The notes under the pieces were generated by a model. That model searched no databases. It had not been told where the DNA came from and worked only from the letters and a program-made list of their open reading frames with translations. A stretch of 64,000 bases of DNA from Arthrinium phaeospermum (taxonomy: Eukaryota > Ascomycota > Sordariomycetes > Amphisphaeriales > Apiosporaceae): the NCBI GenBank assembly GCA_006503535.1, contig QYRS01000002.1:4154001-4218000 (forward strand), read 5' to 3'. The translations under genes were made by a program, and so were the position numbers. Shown here piece after piece: positions 46,450 through 57,797 of the stretch (positions are counted from its first letter, which is position 1; each line of letters opens with the position of its first letter).

Positions 46450-47849
46450 ATGTCTTCCATCGCACGAGCCCTCCGGCCCGCATTGCGACAGAGCCGGAAC
46501 GTCACAGCGAAGGTTTCCTCCGCACCGCGATGCAGCCGGACCCTTAGGCCGCTTAATGTTTCCCAGCAGCAGTATGTTACACCTCACCTCACGAAACCAG
46601 TGATCACGGTAATACTTGTCTAACAAGCACACAAAGAACACGATGTCTCTCGGCCACGCCCCGCCGGCTCAATGACATCACCGACATTCCGCCGACGCCC
46701 ATAGACCACCTCTCCGAGACCGAGGTTGCCATGAAGGAGACCGTCGCAAAGTTCGCCAACGATGTGATATTACCCAAGGTCCGGGACATGGACGAGGCCG
46801 AGAAGATGGACCCGGCGTTGGTAGAGCAGCTGTTCGAGCAGGGCCTCATGGGCGTAGAGATTCCCGAGGAGTACGGAGGCGCCGGCATGAACTTCACGTC
46901 CGCCATTGTCGGCATCGAAGAGCTGGCACGCGTGGACCCTTCGGTTTCCGTCATGGTCGACGTGCACAACACGCTGGTGAACACGGCCATCATCAAGTGG
47001 GGCAGCACCGCCCTCAAGAAGAAGTACCTCCCCGCGCTGGCCACCAAGACGGTGGGCAGCTTCTGCCTGTCGGAGCCGGTCTCCGGCTCTGATGCCTTTG
47101 CCCTGGCCACCAAGGCCACCAAGACGGCAGACGGCTACAAGATCTCGGGTAGCAAGATGTGGATCACCAACTCAATGGAGGCCGACTTCTTCATCGTCTT
47201 TGCCAACCTCGACGCCAGCAAGGGCTACCGGGGCATCACCGCCTTCGTCATGGACAAGGACACCAAGGGCTTCAGCATCGCCAAGAAGGAGAAGAAGCTG
47301 GGCATCAAGGCCAGCTCGACCTGCGCCATCAACTTCGACGACGTCGAGATCCCCAAGGAGAACCTCCTGGGCGAGGAGGGCAAGGGCTACCAGTACGCCA
47401 TCGGCCTGCTCAACGAGGGCCGCATCGGCATCGCCGCGCAGATGACGGGCCTGGCCCTCGGCGCCTGGGAGAACGCCGTCAAGTACGTCTGGAATGACCG
47501 CAAGCAGTTCGGCCAGCTCGTCGGCGAGTTCCAGGGCATGCAGCACCAGATCGCCCAGTCCTACACCGAGATCGCGGCCGCCCGCGCCCTCGTGTACAAC
47601 GCCGCCCGCAAGAAGGAGGCCGGCCAGAACTTTGTCCAGGACGCCGCCATGGCCAAGCTGTACGCCTCCCAGGTCGCCGGCCGCGTCTCGGGTCTGGCTA
47701 TCGAGTGGATGGGCGGTATGGGCTTCGTCCGTGAGGGTCTGGCCGAGAAGTTCTGGCGAGACAGCAAGATTGGGGCCATCTACGAGGGCACGAGCAACAT
47801 CCAGCTCAACACGATTGCGAAGCTGCTGCAGAAGGAGTACACCTCTTAA
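46450..47849 (+). CDS. Mitochondrial acyl-CoA dehydrogenase, short/branched-chain type
   Basis: Two exons, 46450-46571 and 46637-47849, encode 444 aa. The first ~40 residues are an Arg/Ser-rich mitochondrial presequence. The intron splits a Gln codon (CA|A), giving ...SQQQTRCLSATPRRLNDITD. The full acyl-CoA dehydrogenase fold follows: the N-terminal helical domain (VAKFANDVILPKV, GLMGVEIPEEYGGAGM), the FAD/substrate beta domain (GSFCLSEPVSGSDAFALAT, YKISGSKMWITNSMEADFF) and the C-terminal helical domain with GRIGIAAQMTGLALGAWENA. The catalytic glutamate lies in IYEGTSNIQLNTIAK (E424), its usual place in short-chain and short/branched-chain enzymes. The enzyme oxidises acyl-CoA to enoyl-CoA, passing electrons to ETF, in branched-chain amino-acid or short-chain fatty-acid breakdown. 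Chain-length preference cannot be fixed from sequence. Confidence 0.95.
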
Positions 47850-48500
47850 GTGGCTAGGCGGTCTTGTCGGGAAAGATGGGGAGGTTTGTTTGCCTTTATT
47901 CCAATGTCAAAGAAGGCGTTTGTTTGGGTCAGCATGGATCTTTCGGTGCTTATCTGCCTATGTGTTCCAGGGAGTTTGGTAGAAACCAGGTCCTCGTCTT
48001 TGTGAAGTAGCCTAGACTAGAATACAACCGAACTACTTCTCTTTTCAGCCTACGAATTGAGCGATGAGCATACTGGAGCTGAGCGTGTGGGCTATTGCAG
48101 CATGCCAGATTGGAATGTCTTGCTTTGGACCCAATTGACCCGAATGTTCTTGATCACTACTCGTCTGATGGCGAAGGCAGTGAGTGGCAAGCTAGCTTGC
48201 TGGGAAGGTTACATCGGAAATTCCAAACATCAAAGACGACAAGTCGAGCAGGGAACGAAGGGCACGCAATGAGGAAAGCGGCACCAAGGCATTGATAATA
48301 CTATCTACAGTGAGCCTGTCCTAGCTTCCAGAGATTGCACTCGCAATCTCTGTACTGGACACCCTCGCCACGATGAGGCGCAGGCTCTTCGAGGGTGTAC
48401 TACATACTTATCTACCCCCAATCCAGCTTCATCATCCACCAACTTCCTGCTCTCCCAGCTTCGTCCTCCGCCAGAACTCTCTCCCTCGATCAGCTTCGTC
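47850..48500. other. Spacer between the acyl-CoA dehydrogenase and the minisatellite
   Basis: 3' flank of the dehydrogenase gene, then nondescript sequence leading into the minisatellite. Open frames at 48057-48295 are not supported. Confidence 0.45.
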
Positions 48501-48504
48501 CTCG

Positions 48505-49453
48505 GTCCGTGTCGTCTCGGTCGGCTTCGTCTCGGTCCGTGTCGTCCTGGTCGGTATCGTCCTGGTCGGTATCGTTCTGGTCGGTACGTCCTGGTCGGTG
48601 TCGTCCTGGTCGGTATTGTCCTAATCGGTATCGTGTAGTTATAGTTGGTGTCGTACTATCGTGGTCGGTGTCGTCCTAGTCGGTGTCGTCCTAGTCGGTG
48701 TCGTCCTAGTCGGTGTTATATCGTTGTAGTCGGTGTCGTATCGTCCTAGTCGGTGTGGTCCTGGTCGTTGTCGTCCTGGTCGGTGTCGTATGGTCCTGGT
48801 TGGTGTCGTATCGTCCTGGTCGATATCGTGTGGTCCTAGTCGATATCGTGTCGTCCTGGTCGGTGTCGTCCTGGTCTGTATTGTCCTGGTCGATACGTCC
48901 TGGTCGGTGTCGTCCTGGTCGATGTCGTATAGTCCTGGTCGGGTTCGTATAGTCCTGGTCGGTGTCATATGGTCCTGGTCGATATCGTGTCGTCCTGATC
49001 GGTGTTATCCTAGTTAGTATCGTCCCGGTCGGTATGGTCCTGGTCGGTATGGTCCTGGTCGGTGTCGTATCGTCCTTATCGGTGTCATTTTGGTTAGTAT
49101 CGTCCTGGTCGGTGTCGTATCGTCCTGGTCGGTGTCATCCTGGTTAGTATCGTCTTGGTTGGTGTCGTCCTGGTCGGTGTAGTCCTGGTCGGTGTGGTCC
49201 TGGTCGGTATGGTCCTGGTCGGTGTCGTATGGTCCTAGTCGGTGTCGTATGGTCCTGGTCGGTATTATATGGTCCTGGTCGATATCGTGTCGTCCTGATC
49301 GGTGTTATTCTAATTAGTATCGTCCTGGTCGGTGTAGTCCTGGTCGGTGTAGTCCTGGTCGGTGTCATATCGTCCTTATCGGTGTCGTCCTGGTTGGTAT
49401 CGTCCTGGTCGGTATGGTATCGTCCTAGTCGGTGTCGTCCTGGTCGGTGTCCC
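48505..49453. repeat. G/T/C-rich minisatellite, 15- and 20-nt units, with 300-bp higher-order period
   Basis: Nearly 950 bp built on the plus-strand unit GGTCGGTGTCGTCCT (15 nt), with interspersed 20-nt units carrying an extra five bases (GTATC) and point variants. Adenine is rare on this strand. The segment starting at 48961 and the one starting at 49261 share long aligned stretches (for example GGTCCTGGTCGATATCGTGT at 48971 and again at 49271), so the last ~500 bp contain a 300-bp higher-order unit. Because 15- and 20-nt units mix, the reading frame shifts repeatedly, and open frames found within it (Val-Leu-Val-Gly, Ser-Trp-Ser-Val or Thr-Arg-Thr-Pro repeats) are by-products. Confidence 0.92.
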
Positions 49454-51107
49454 ATGGCCTGTCCGCTTGGCTGATGAATGAACTTGTCTGTGATGAATCT
49501 TTCAGGTAGATTCGTAAAAAAAAATTAATCAGAAGAAAGGAATTGGGAAAATTCGGGCTGGGGGGAGGTATTTATATGCGTAAACAATGATGGCCCGACC
49601 AGAATATACTTCCAGTATAAACCGGGTTTCAAGGGGAATAGGTGCTCAATATTGTTGCCTAAACAAATGGTGACTACATATAGAAGAAACCCGTATTCAG
49701 TTCCGGGTCGAAATGAAACTCTATTGGTCGAATAAGTGAGTGGTTCATATTTGGCTGTTCAAAGCCCAATGCTGTCAAGTTGCACCTTCTTGGGATGACA
49801 TGATGGTCTCTGTTGTGTCCTGGCGGTTCTGTCATTGCGAATCCCATTGGCCTCGTCCGGTATAATACGTGTCTAGCGTATACTGTGCAATGGTTAATTC
49901 GCCCCCTTACCCTTCAATATTTAGTATACGATACCGTACATCGTGAGAAGAGGATCCTACCGGCTAATGGCATTCGGGTCCATGGTTCTGCCAGGGCCAT
50001 GGCAAACGAGAACTTTAAGGACTGACTTGTTAGTGCCTAGATTTCGGGCTGCATGCTCTTCAGCTGTCTTCTGCCACTGACGTAATGATCAAATGATACT
50101 GGGTAAGAATGTTTCCTAGTATGGGTATTCGGGGTGTCATTGTTGTTCAGAGTCAAAGCGAGACGTTGCCAGAGGCCAGGTGCCCTTTGGGCGCAATTGG
50201 CGTTGAATAAAAGGTAAGGATCGCGAGAGCTGGTGTCAGCCCTAGCTGGCAGCTGGAAACGAGAAGGAAATGGGCCCTCTGAAGGGTTCGCTCGTCCAGG
50301 TTTACGAGATGGCGCTGCCATTCCTCTATGCCGTAGTTTACGACGTGCTCTGTTCGCTTCTCTCGTCAGCTCGTTATGTGTTCAATAATGAAGTACGGAA
50401 TCAGGATGGCTGAGTTTCGATCAGCTGCGTATTAATATTGAAATAAACATGATAATGGGATAATATTTCGAAGTGACTGCCTCTGTCCCTGGATCCTGGT
50501 GGTTGGGTGAAAGGCAGATGGTTCAGTGGACCAATGCGAAAAGACTTGAAGGGAATATTTCTAGCTGTACGTATCAGGTCAACCTCCCGCGCTTCCGCCC
50601 TTGGGCGTACATTTGTTCTCAATCTTGCTTGTAGAATAGCTGTCACCTTGATTACCCAAGAGAATCAACACGCAATTATGGAATATTTGGCTGGTAATGG
50701 AGTAACTGGTTACTGGTTGACTAAGGGAGCAGCCTGACGATGGACTCGGTTAAATAACCAGTACACCACTTGTCCAGTCAATGAATAACAATAGCTATTA
50801 TTGTATATGCTAGATGTAGTAAACACTAGGTACCTAAAGTAAGTATATTAAAGACAGTCGGGTATCATTGGATCCATAAATGCCCTCCCCAACACAAAAG
50901 AAACAGCATCCCAAACAAATTTCCATCCCATAACCCATCATGACATGTGTGCCCAGTACGACCTCTCGAAACGCCATGCTGCTGCATAAATATGATTGGT
51001 GTATGCGTGGTGAAACCAATTCCCCAAGAGAAACAAGAAAACATCAGGTGAATACTCTGTATGTAGGGTCGTGACTCACCCCCTACCCCCTAACCCCTAC
51101 CCTTTTT
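49454..51107. other. Spacer between the minisatellite and the arrestin-like gene
   Basis: About 1.65 kb, AT-richer than flanking genes, with a palindromic TAGGTACCTA at 50828-50837. Open frames on both strands are short and unsupported. No gene, RNA or mobile element seen. Confidence 0.45.
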
Positions 51108-52697
51108 TTATATGTGTACCCCCGCCGTCACCGTCCGCCACCCCCCACCATCCCCATACCCCGGCAGCGCATCCCGCCCAAACCCCCCCTCCTCGGGCCC
51201 GCGGAACGTCCTCCGGGGCCGCAGGTGCTCCTCGGCCTCGGCGGCCTCCATAGCCGCCTCGAACGAGGGCGGCCTCTCGCCCCCCTCGCCGTCGGCGTTG
51301 GCGGAGGCGTCGGGGTCCACGCCGATCTGCAGCGGCACGCCCAGCGTCGTCTTGGAGGTGGTGCCGCCGCCGCCGCAGGATGACAGCGAGATGGTCATCC
51401 ACAGCACGTAGACGCGCGAGACGACGCACGAGTGGAAGGTCGGGGCGAAGGTCTTCTTGTGGATGGGGATGCTGATGGGCACCTGCAGTGAGGCCGTGTG
51501 GCAGACCGGGGCGGGTTTCGCCGTCTTGGCCGAGGAGGAGGCCGAGGAGGCCGCACTCCATCGTCGACCACTGCCGGTGGCTGTATGATCCGAGTCGGCG
51601 GCCACGTCGCTGCAGTACCCCGAGTCGCGCCGGGCAATCGCTTGCGCCGACTTCTCCTGTTGCCACTCGAGGTCTCCTGCCCCGAAGTCCTCGGAGCCGA
51701 GGGAGGTGTTGTACGTAAAGGAGCCGCGCCCTTGGGCGCCGTAGGTCCGGACCCAGTTGCCCATGTCGGGGAAGTCGTTGATGGAATTGCCCCCGAAGAA
51801 CGTCACCGCCGACACTTTGGACGTGACCTCGGTGATCCTGGGCAAACTGGACGGCGATTGGCCGGAAGAAGAAGAAGAAGAAGAAGAAGCCTCGTACCGG
51901 AGGTCTATTCGAGCGCTGGTCGTCGTCGCCGTGCTCCCGTCCGCGCTCAGCATAATGGCCCCCGGCTGCGCCGCCGTCAACGTCACTTTGCCCGTCTTGG
52001 GCGACAGGATCGAGCGTCTCACGGACTTGGTCTTGGTCATGCTGTAGAGGCTGTCGGCGGGCGTGATGTTCAGGGGCGGCAGCTCCGCGAACGAGGGCAG
52101 GACGTGGACGAGCCGGGAGGCGTCGAGCAGCTTGGTCCGCGTCTTCTCCAGCACCTCCTCGCGGAACAGGCGGGCGCGGACCGTGTACTCGACGCGGGCC
52201 ATGTCCGGGGTCATGTCGTCGCGGTCCCAGGTGCCGAGGCTGGGCGGGAGGCAGAGGTGGTGGGCGCAGACGGCGTCGGACGCGGTCTTGTGGCTGCACG
52301 CGCTCAGGGTGAGGTGGTCCGGGATCACGAAATTGAAGGGGACGGTGTAGGTGCGGCCGGCCTCGTACACCCGGGGCACGGGGTACGACGACTCCGGGAT
52401 GGGCATGGTCAGCTTCAGGAAGGTGTGCTGCGTGGCGTGGGGCGCGTGCACGCCGTCGACGCGGGTCCGGCTCACGCCCATGAGCAGGATCTGGAGCGAG
52501 TCGAACCGGGTGTCCTTGGCAGGGTTGATGACGACGTGGCCCGACAGGCTCGACGACGAGGTGTAGGCCTTGGAGCTGTAGTGGTTGTCGAGGTGGATCT
52601 CCATGGCGGCGGGCTTCCCATGCGTGAGCTTCCGGTTGATGCCGGCCAGCACGCCGGTCAAGCTGCTGGGGTTGTTGTAGCTGGTGGTGGATGACAT
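51108..52697 (-). CDS. Arrestin-like (alpha-arrestin/Bul1-type) protein
   Basis: Single-exon frame of 529 aa. The N-terminal half has an arrestin fold: MEIHLDNHYSSKAYTSSSSL, LSGHVVINPAKDTRFDSLQI, LMGVSRTRVDGVHAPHATQH, then YEAGRTYTVPFNFVIPDHLT. It also has an Arrestin_N-type element TPDMARVEYTVRARLFREEV. A Ser-rich low-complexity insert (eight consecutive Ser from a GAA/TTC microsatellite) separates this from a C-terminal arrestin-like part (LQVPISIPIHKKTFAPTFHS, VSRVYVLWMTISLSS). The tail holds acidic and Pro/Gly-rich segments, including LPGYGDG and PPSFEAAM, that are candidate ubiquitin-ligase contact sites but not clear PPxY motifs. Fungal alpha-arrestins recruit Rsp5-type ligases to plasma-membrane transporters. 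Specific target unknown. The start is the first ATG of the frame. Confidence 0.82.
   Translation of the reverse strand: MSSTTSYNNPSSLTGVLAGINRKLTHGKPAAMEIHLDNHYSSKAYTSSSSLSGHVVINPAKDTRFDSLQILLMGVSRTRVDGVHAPHATQHTFLKLTMPIPESSYPVPRVYEAGRTYTVPFNFVIPDHLTLSACSHKTASDAVCAHHLCLPPSLGTWDRDDMTPDMARVEYTVRARLFREEVLEKTRTKLLDASRLVHVLPSFAELPPLNITPADSLYSMTKTKSVRRSILSPKTGKVTLTAAQPGAIMLSADGSTATTTSARIDLRYEASSSSSSSSGQSPSSLPRITEVTSKVSAVTFFGGNSINDFPDMGNWVRTYGAQGRGSFTYNTSLGSEDFGAGDLEWQQEKSAQAIARRDSGYCSDVAADSDHTATGSGRRWSAASSASSSAKTAKPAPVCHTASLQVPISIPIHKKTFAPTFHSCVVSRVYVLWMTISLSSCGGGGTTSKTTLGVPLQIGVDPDASANADGEGGERPPSFEAAMEAAEAEEHLRPRRTFRGPEEGGFGRDALPGYGDGGGWRTVTAGVHI
51865..51888. repeat. (GAA)8 microsatellite in the arrestin-like gene
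   Basis: Eight perfect GAA copies on the plus strand (TTC on the coding strand) encode a run of serines in the arrestin-like protein through the TCT frame. Length may vary between isolates. Confidence 0.9.
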
Positions 52698-55053
52698 GTT
52701 TATTCGCAGCTGTTGAGGTACGGCCGCGGCCTCTTATCAATAAGTAAGCTGCTGCTGCTGGGTATAAGCGAGCTCCGGCGTCGCCCCTGGGGACCGACTG
52801 CGGGGTTGATGTGGTAGTGGTGTAATGGCTGAAGGATGCCACCCGACAAGACAATGAATAGGTCGAATTCGCCTCTCTCTGGTAGGGGGTGAATCGCAAT
52901 TGGCTGGCCGGTCAGTAGTGAATAGCCAAGACGATTCGGAGATGTGCCGGTTACCCTGGTCCTGTTGACGATGAACAGGAGGCTCGAGGGAACGTTTTGA
53001 TAGATAGGTTGTAGCTGGCAGCATCAGCTTATTTAACTAATACAATCATGGCTTACATCTTATTCAGGCCCACGGGGTGTGTCTGATCTCTTATATATCT
53101 AGAATCGAGTAATGAAGAGACCACCTTTTTAGATTGAATCAAGTATGCATGGCCGACTCGATTCTCCTCGTAATCCACGGGTAGACTGACCTGTACGGCA
53201 CTACGACACTGAGTCATCCATCGTACCAGGGGGGAGACTGGGGAGACGGGGGAAACACTTGCCATGACATGAGGCACGGGGCATGAATAGTTGATTGATC
53301 ATGCAATACCTAAGGCGCGCTCAGGCGCTTGCGAACCACCTGAAGCGGAGAGGGCTGGCGACCAAACGTGCCTGCGTGCAGCCAACAGTTGGATGCTGTT
53401 GGGGGCCGGTCGCCATTGGCCCCCCGTTCGTTTGCGTGCTTGTGTTACTGTAGACGCCCTTTGCACTACACACTCGCATCCCAGAATGGCTTGGATCATC
53501 CTGACGCCAACGGCCCCGACTAACTGAATCCTGTACTGTGGGCGCGCGGAGATATGTATGACTCTTTTGGCGTATGCAATGTACCTAGTGTTTTAGTGGG
53601 CATGGTCAAACAGAGTTGGGGTAGGCTGCAGGAGTCTATTCCGATCCATGCACTTCCCAGCCCATCCACTTGGGAGGAAATCCGGGGTCCAAATGCTCGG
53701 TCCGAGCTGACTATAGTAGTAGGTACGGTACGCCCTTTTGTGCTTAATCGGTTGGCTTCCTGTTTTCTTGGCATGGCAATGATAGACAGAGTCGCATTTA
53801 TCTCCTGTGCTTGCGTTGCAATACATACCAATATGTCCCCCTCGTTACATTAGGATACGAATAGATGGCGATACCTGTAGTCCATGAATGGCATCATCCG
53901 GTGGCATCCACCATCCATCTCTTCTCGACGAGCCGGTCAGAGTTACACATGCCGAATACCCTTGTTTGTTGATGCCGCTTACCCACAAACACAAACATTC
54001 GGATATAAAAAGCGTACTTTTCCCCCAAGCTGGCTAGTTCCCACCGATGAGCAATATGACTCTCTGACGTCGTCATCCAAGGGGACTGGCGAAAAGCCAG
54101 CGGGCGGTGGTGGTGGTGGTCATGGTTGCATCTGAGAGATCGACCGATCTCGGAGTCCAGCTTTCGCAATCTGGATTGATTACCTGAGCAGTCCGACTTA
54201 CCAATCCGTCCCGATCAGGCTGGTGGCTCCCAACAAGTGCAGTAGGGCGGGTAGGTATTAATAAGTAAGTTTCCGAACTAAGCCTCTGGATCTCCAGATG
54301 CTGCTGTAAGCGAGTCTGTCTTAAGTACACTGCTTGGCAATGGCGGGTTATACTTGTACCGCCACAGTTGTTGGAGCAAACCAATGTTATCCATCACGCA
54401 TGCAAGCAAGTATGCTCAGCCCTCGTAATATGTTGGTTCTGAACATTTCAGCTCTGGCCCCCGAACCAACTTATAATTGACGAGTCTTATATGACTTTTA
54501 TAGAGACCAGCCCGTTTGCTTCGAACTCGGCCCAGCCAACACGCTGGAAAGCTGACCCTGTTCCCCCGCAAGAAAAGGAAAGCAGCGGTGAGTATGGATC
54601 ATGTACGGACATGCAGTAACCTATGTTGGTTTGCTCTGCAAGAGGATGAGTCCTCGCCGGCCACTGAACTTCAAAGATAAGGAATTTCCCGTCTCCGAGG
54701 ATCGCGACGTTTGTCTATGTATGTAGTAATGAGATGAACAGATGGGTCGGCATCCACACCGGACCACTCCGTACTAGCTCACGCCTTTCGGATAACAAGT
54801 CCGATGACCAGGGTAAGCACGCCCCGTAAGACTAGCCCCGGGAGCTTGGCCGTTAGCGAGATACTGTATTGCGTAGAGCAGAACGAACGAACGTCACGAG
54901 GATTCTCCAAAACTCCTTTCTCCGTCTCTAATGTTTTTCTTTTTTGGTCTCTCCTTGATATCTATACTCTAAGCATACACACTGAAGATGGAAGGTCTAT
55001 ATATCTAGATAGCAGTGCATCATGATCATCAAGCAGGTCACGGCAATTACCGT
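52698..55053. other. Spacer upstream of the arrestin-like gene and downstream of the ZIP gene
   Basis: About 2.36 kb. 52698-53000 is the likely leader/promoter of the arrestin-like gene and 54900-55053 the 3' flank of the ZIP transporter. Frames at 53554-53853 and 53894-54169 lack coding bias. TAGGTAC-type motifs occur near 53720 and 54247. No gene supported. Confidence 0.4.
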
Positions 55054-56431
55054 CTAGTCCCACGAAATGTAAAGCATGATGCCCGCGCCCACAGCAATCG
55101 CCGCGAACTGCACGAGCGTCTTGCGCAGCTCCGCCGACTTGTTGGGCCCCGTCTCGAGCAGCTCGGGGATAACAGCAACCGTGCCGACGTAGAGGAACGT
55201 GCCGGCCGTGAAGGGCAGCAGCATGTCGCCCCAGCTCAAGCTGGTGCCCCAGATGCCCTCGTTCATGCCCATGGGCGCGCCGCTGCCGCTGTTGCCGCCG
55301 TACTCCTGTACCGCGATGCCGATCAGGGTGCCCAACAGCGCCCCGACGGCCGTGACGAACTGGGCGCCCATCGCCGCCCGCTTGGAGAAGCCGGACTGCA
55401 CCAGCAGCGCGAAGTCGCCCACCTCGTGCGGAATCTCGTGGAAGAAGACGGCGACGGTGGTGGTGGCCCCGATGGTGGGCGAGGCGTAGAACGAGGCCGA
55501 CATGGCCAGGCCGTCCGTGATATTGTGGGTGAAGTCGGCACTGGAGGGCGAGTTAGCATATATCAGTATTTGTTAGACAATCCTTGAATGTATACTCACA
55601 TCAAATTGAGATAACCACCGAGCTTGACACTGGGGTTGATCTCCTTTGCCGCCGGGGCCTCGGGCTTGGCGACCTCCTTCTTGGACTTCTTCCTCGACTT
55701 GACGCCGTCCTTGGCCTCCTCAATGCCCGTAGCCACCACCGCAGCCGACGCTACCACGGCCTCGTCATGAGAATGACCCCCATGCCCATGCTCGTGCCCC
55801 GCGCCGCCCGTCGCAATGCGCAGCCCCTTGTCCATGGCCACGAACGTCATGAAGCCGACCATGATGGCGACGCCCAGCAGCAGGTTGCGGTTGGGCTCGA
55901 CCATGACGAAGCGGACGTGCTCGGGGCTGTCCTCGCCCAGGAAGATCTCGGGCAGCAGGTGGAAGAGGGTGTCGCCCATGAGCCCGCCGACGGCGAAGGC
56001 CACCATGACGGACAGCGAGGACGGGTCGATGTTGGTCGGGCACAGGGCCAGCAGGAAGTTGGGCGGGCCGCTGATGTAGAGCGTCGCGAGCAGTGCATTA
56101 GTGGCGGGGCTGCCCGGGAATAGCACGGCGAAGATGCGCGACGTCAGGGTCGAGGTCGTCGAGGCGGCCGCCAGCTTCTCGGCGTTGAGGTCGGCGACGA
56201 CGGGGCAGGACTGCAATTGGGGGGAGAACGGATCGTCAGTGGAATTGCTCTTCGTAGATACTTCAATTGGTATTAGAGCAGCTCCCTTACCTGCAGTTTC
56301 TCCTCCAGGGCCTCCATGCTCAATGCGCTCGCGGGTCCATGGTCGGCGTTCAGCTTGGCATCGACGGATGCCAGCGCAATGCCAATGAGTAGCAGCAGCA
56401 AGAACCAGCTATTTCTGTGTATGAATCCCAT
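55054..56431 (-). CDS. ZIP-family zinc transporter, Yke4/SLC39A7 type
   Basis: Three exons, 56431-56291, 56210-55600 and 55540-55054, encode 412 aa. A signal-peptide-like N-terminus (MGFIHRNSWFLLLLLIGIAL) leads into a lumenal segment and then the membrane domain. Key ZIP motifs are AFAVGGLMGDTLFHLLPEIF in TM2, HNITDGLAMSA in TM4 and FFHEIPHEVGDFALLVQSGF in TM5, which together hold the His/Asp/Glu metal-site ligands. A His-rich cytosolic loop (GAGHEHGHGGHSHDEAV) lies between TM3 and TM4, followed by a Lys-rich stretch. The HEIPHE and HNxTDG forms point to the SLC39A7/Yke4 branch, which moves zinc across ER or Golgi membranes toward the cytosol. The intron between exons 2 and 3 splits an Ile codon. 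Confidence 0.95.
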
Positions 56432-57329
56432 GTTGCCGTTTGCGAATTGGGTGTTGTGTCGTGTGGTATCGGAGGGGAGAATTCAGGAGAGGCCAGCAGA
56501 TCAGATAAGCGAGATGCCCGTCTTAGGGCTATCTCGACGAAACCGGAGCGCTAGTTTTAGTGGAGAGGCGCCAACGCCCCCAGCAGCAGCAACCCCTCGT
56601 CGTACTGATCTTGCCATCTTGAGCCAATCTCTCGTCAAATCTTGAGATCGTCCAGTGTATGCTGTGTGACGCAAATACCAATTATTTGTGACTATATCCA
56701 CTTGAAAGTATGGGAAAGGCGAAGGATATGAATTGTAACAGTTTGGCTGGCAACCAAGGAGGTTCCGAGTTTGAGTGGTATGGCAACTAACACCGGACCC
56801 CTGAATGAATGCATGCTATTAATCTAATACTGTTGCATCTTGCTGCTTGAACTACTGTGGCATTGGAGATGTGACAGTATATCAGCCCGCGTTTAGGAAC
56901 AAGTTGATGGTGTTTTACATGCAGCTGCAGAAGAATTTTACAAGGTAATCTTTAAAAAGCAAATAGTTGTGTTTTAAAGGCCTAGGAAAGGGGCGGCATC
57001 GCCACCAGCCGGACACTGGAATTCATGAAAAATCGCAGTTGTAGCATTGACGAGTAGTAGTCACATATAGCCAGTCGAAGGCCGGGATTGTAAGTGGTTT
57101 TTTTGTAGGGCTTGCTGTAGGGCTCCGGAAGGCACTGTCACAGAACCATAGGGGGGCGAACTACATACCCCATGGTAGGCTAAGATTTGCTGTTCAACAT
57201 CTTGTTTGACACTGTATTCTGGTAGAGTTCTATCGAGGACACGACCGGCAACCAGACGCGCCCCTCATCTACTGCCGCATTACTTGTCTTATGTTGGCAT
57301 CCCAATCATCGAGACTCCCCAGGCCGGAC
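56432..57329. other. ZIP promoter and 3' flank of the Cys-rich gene
   Basis: Promoter and leader of the ZIP transporter on the left and the 3' flank of the minus-strand Cys-rich gene on the right. Short frame at 56501-56701 unsupported. AT-rich at 56810-56990. Confidence 0.45.
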
Positions 57330-57797
57330 TCAGAACAGCAGCCCATCAGCCGTCTTCACCGGCACCTTCAGCAGCCCCTTCAAGTCCAGCCCGCTGCGCC
57401 ACTTGCGCACCGTCTCGACATACACCGCATGCCCCTCTAAAAACTCCTGCTTCTCCTCCGCGGTCCCGCGCTGCCCCCAGAACTTTGCCTTATCCGCAGA
57501 AGAATAATCGCTGTGCCCCGCACAGTAGCCGATCTGAGCCGGCTCCTCGAACGCCGGCGCCTTGTACATGCTCTCGGGGAACCCGGGCCCGTAAGTGTCG
57601 CCGACGACTTTCACGGCGTCGTTGGGGTGCTGGCGGCGCAGCGCGAGCGTGTCGACGAGGTTCCCGAGGCAGAGATCCGTGTGGCTGTCGTTTACGCACG
57701 CGGCGCGGCGGCAGGGCTCCAGGGCGTACTGGTTGCAGCCGTCCTGGGCGCAGAGGTAGTTGCGGAAGGTGCAGGCGGGGGTGAATGGGGTGGCCAT
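57330..57797 (-). CDS. Hypothetical Cys-rich protein (155 aa)
   Basis: Single-exon frame of 155 aa with GC-rich third positions (many GCC, GAG and AAG codons). The N-terminal third contains seven cysteines by residue ~43 (CTFRNYLCAQDGCNQYALEP, CRRAACVNDSHTDLC), a spacing that could bind zinc or form disulfides. The rest is soluble and mixed-charge (EEPAQIGYCAGHSDYSSADK, KFWGQRGTAEEKQEFLEGHA, VETVRKWRSG). No signal peptide or membrane segment, so intracellular zinc binding is more likely than secretion. I do not recognise the family. The first ATG gives the only sensible start. Confidence 0.65.
   Translation of the reverse strand: MATPFTPACTFRNYLCAQDGCNQYALEPCRRAACVNDSHTDLCLGNLVDTLALRRQHPNDAVKVVGDTYGPGFPESMYKAPAFEEPAQIGYCAGHSDYSSADKAKFWGQRGTAEEKQEFLEGHAVYVETVRKWRSGLDLKGLLKVPVKTADGLLF

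Noticed and set aside
48639..48968. Minus-strand frame of Thr-Arg-Thr-Pro repeats in the minisatellite
   Set aside because: Generated by the tandem units; frames shift wherever 20-nt units occur and no flanking gene structure exists.
48505..49453. CRISPR-like array
   Set aside because: Eukaryotic genome; tandem head-to-tail units without unique spacers are a minisatellite.
51498..52694. 398-codon plus-strand frame opposite the arrestin-like gene
   Set aside because: Antisense shadow; low-complexity Arg/Gly/Val composition and no motif.
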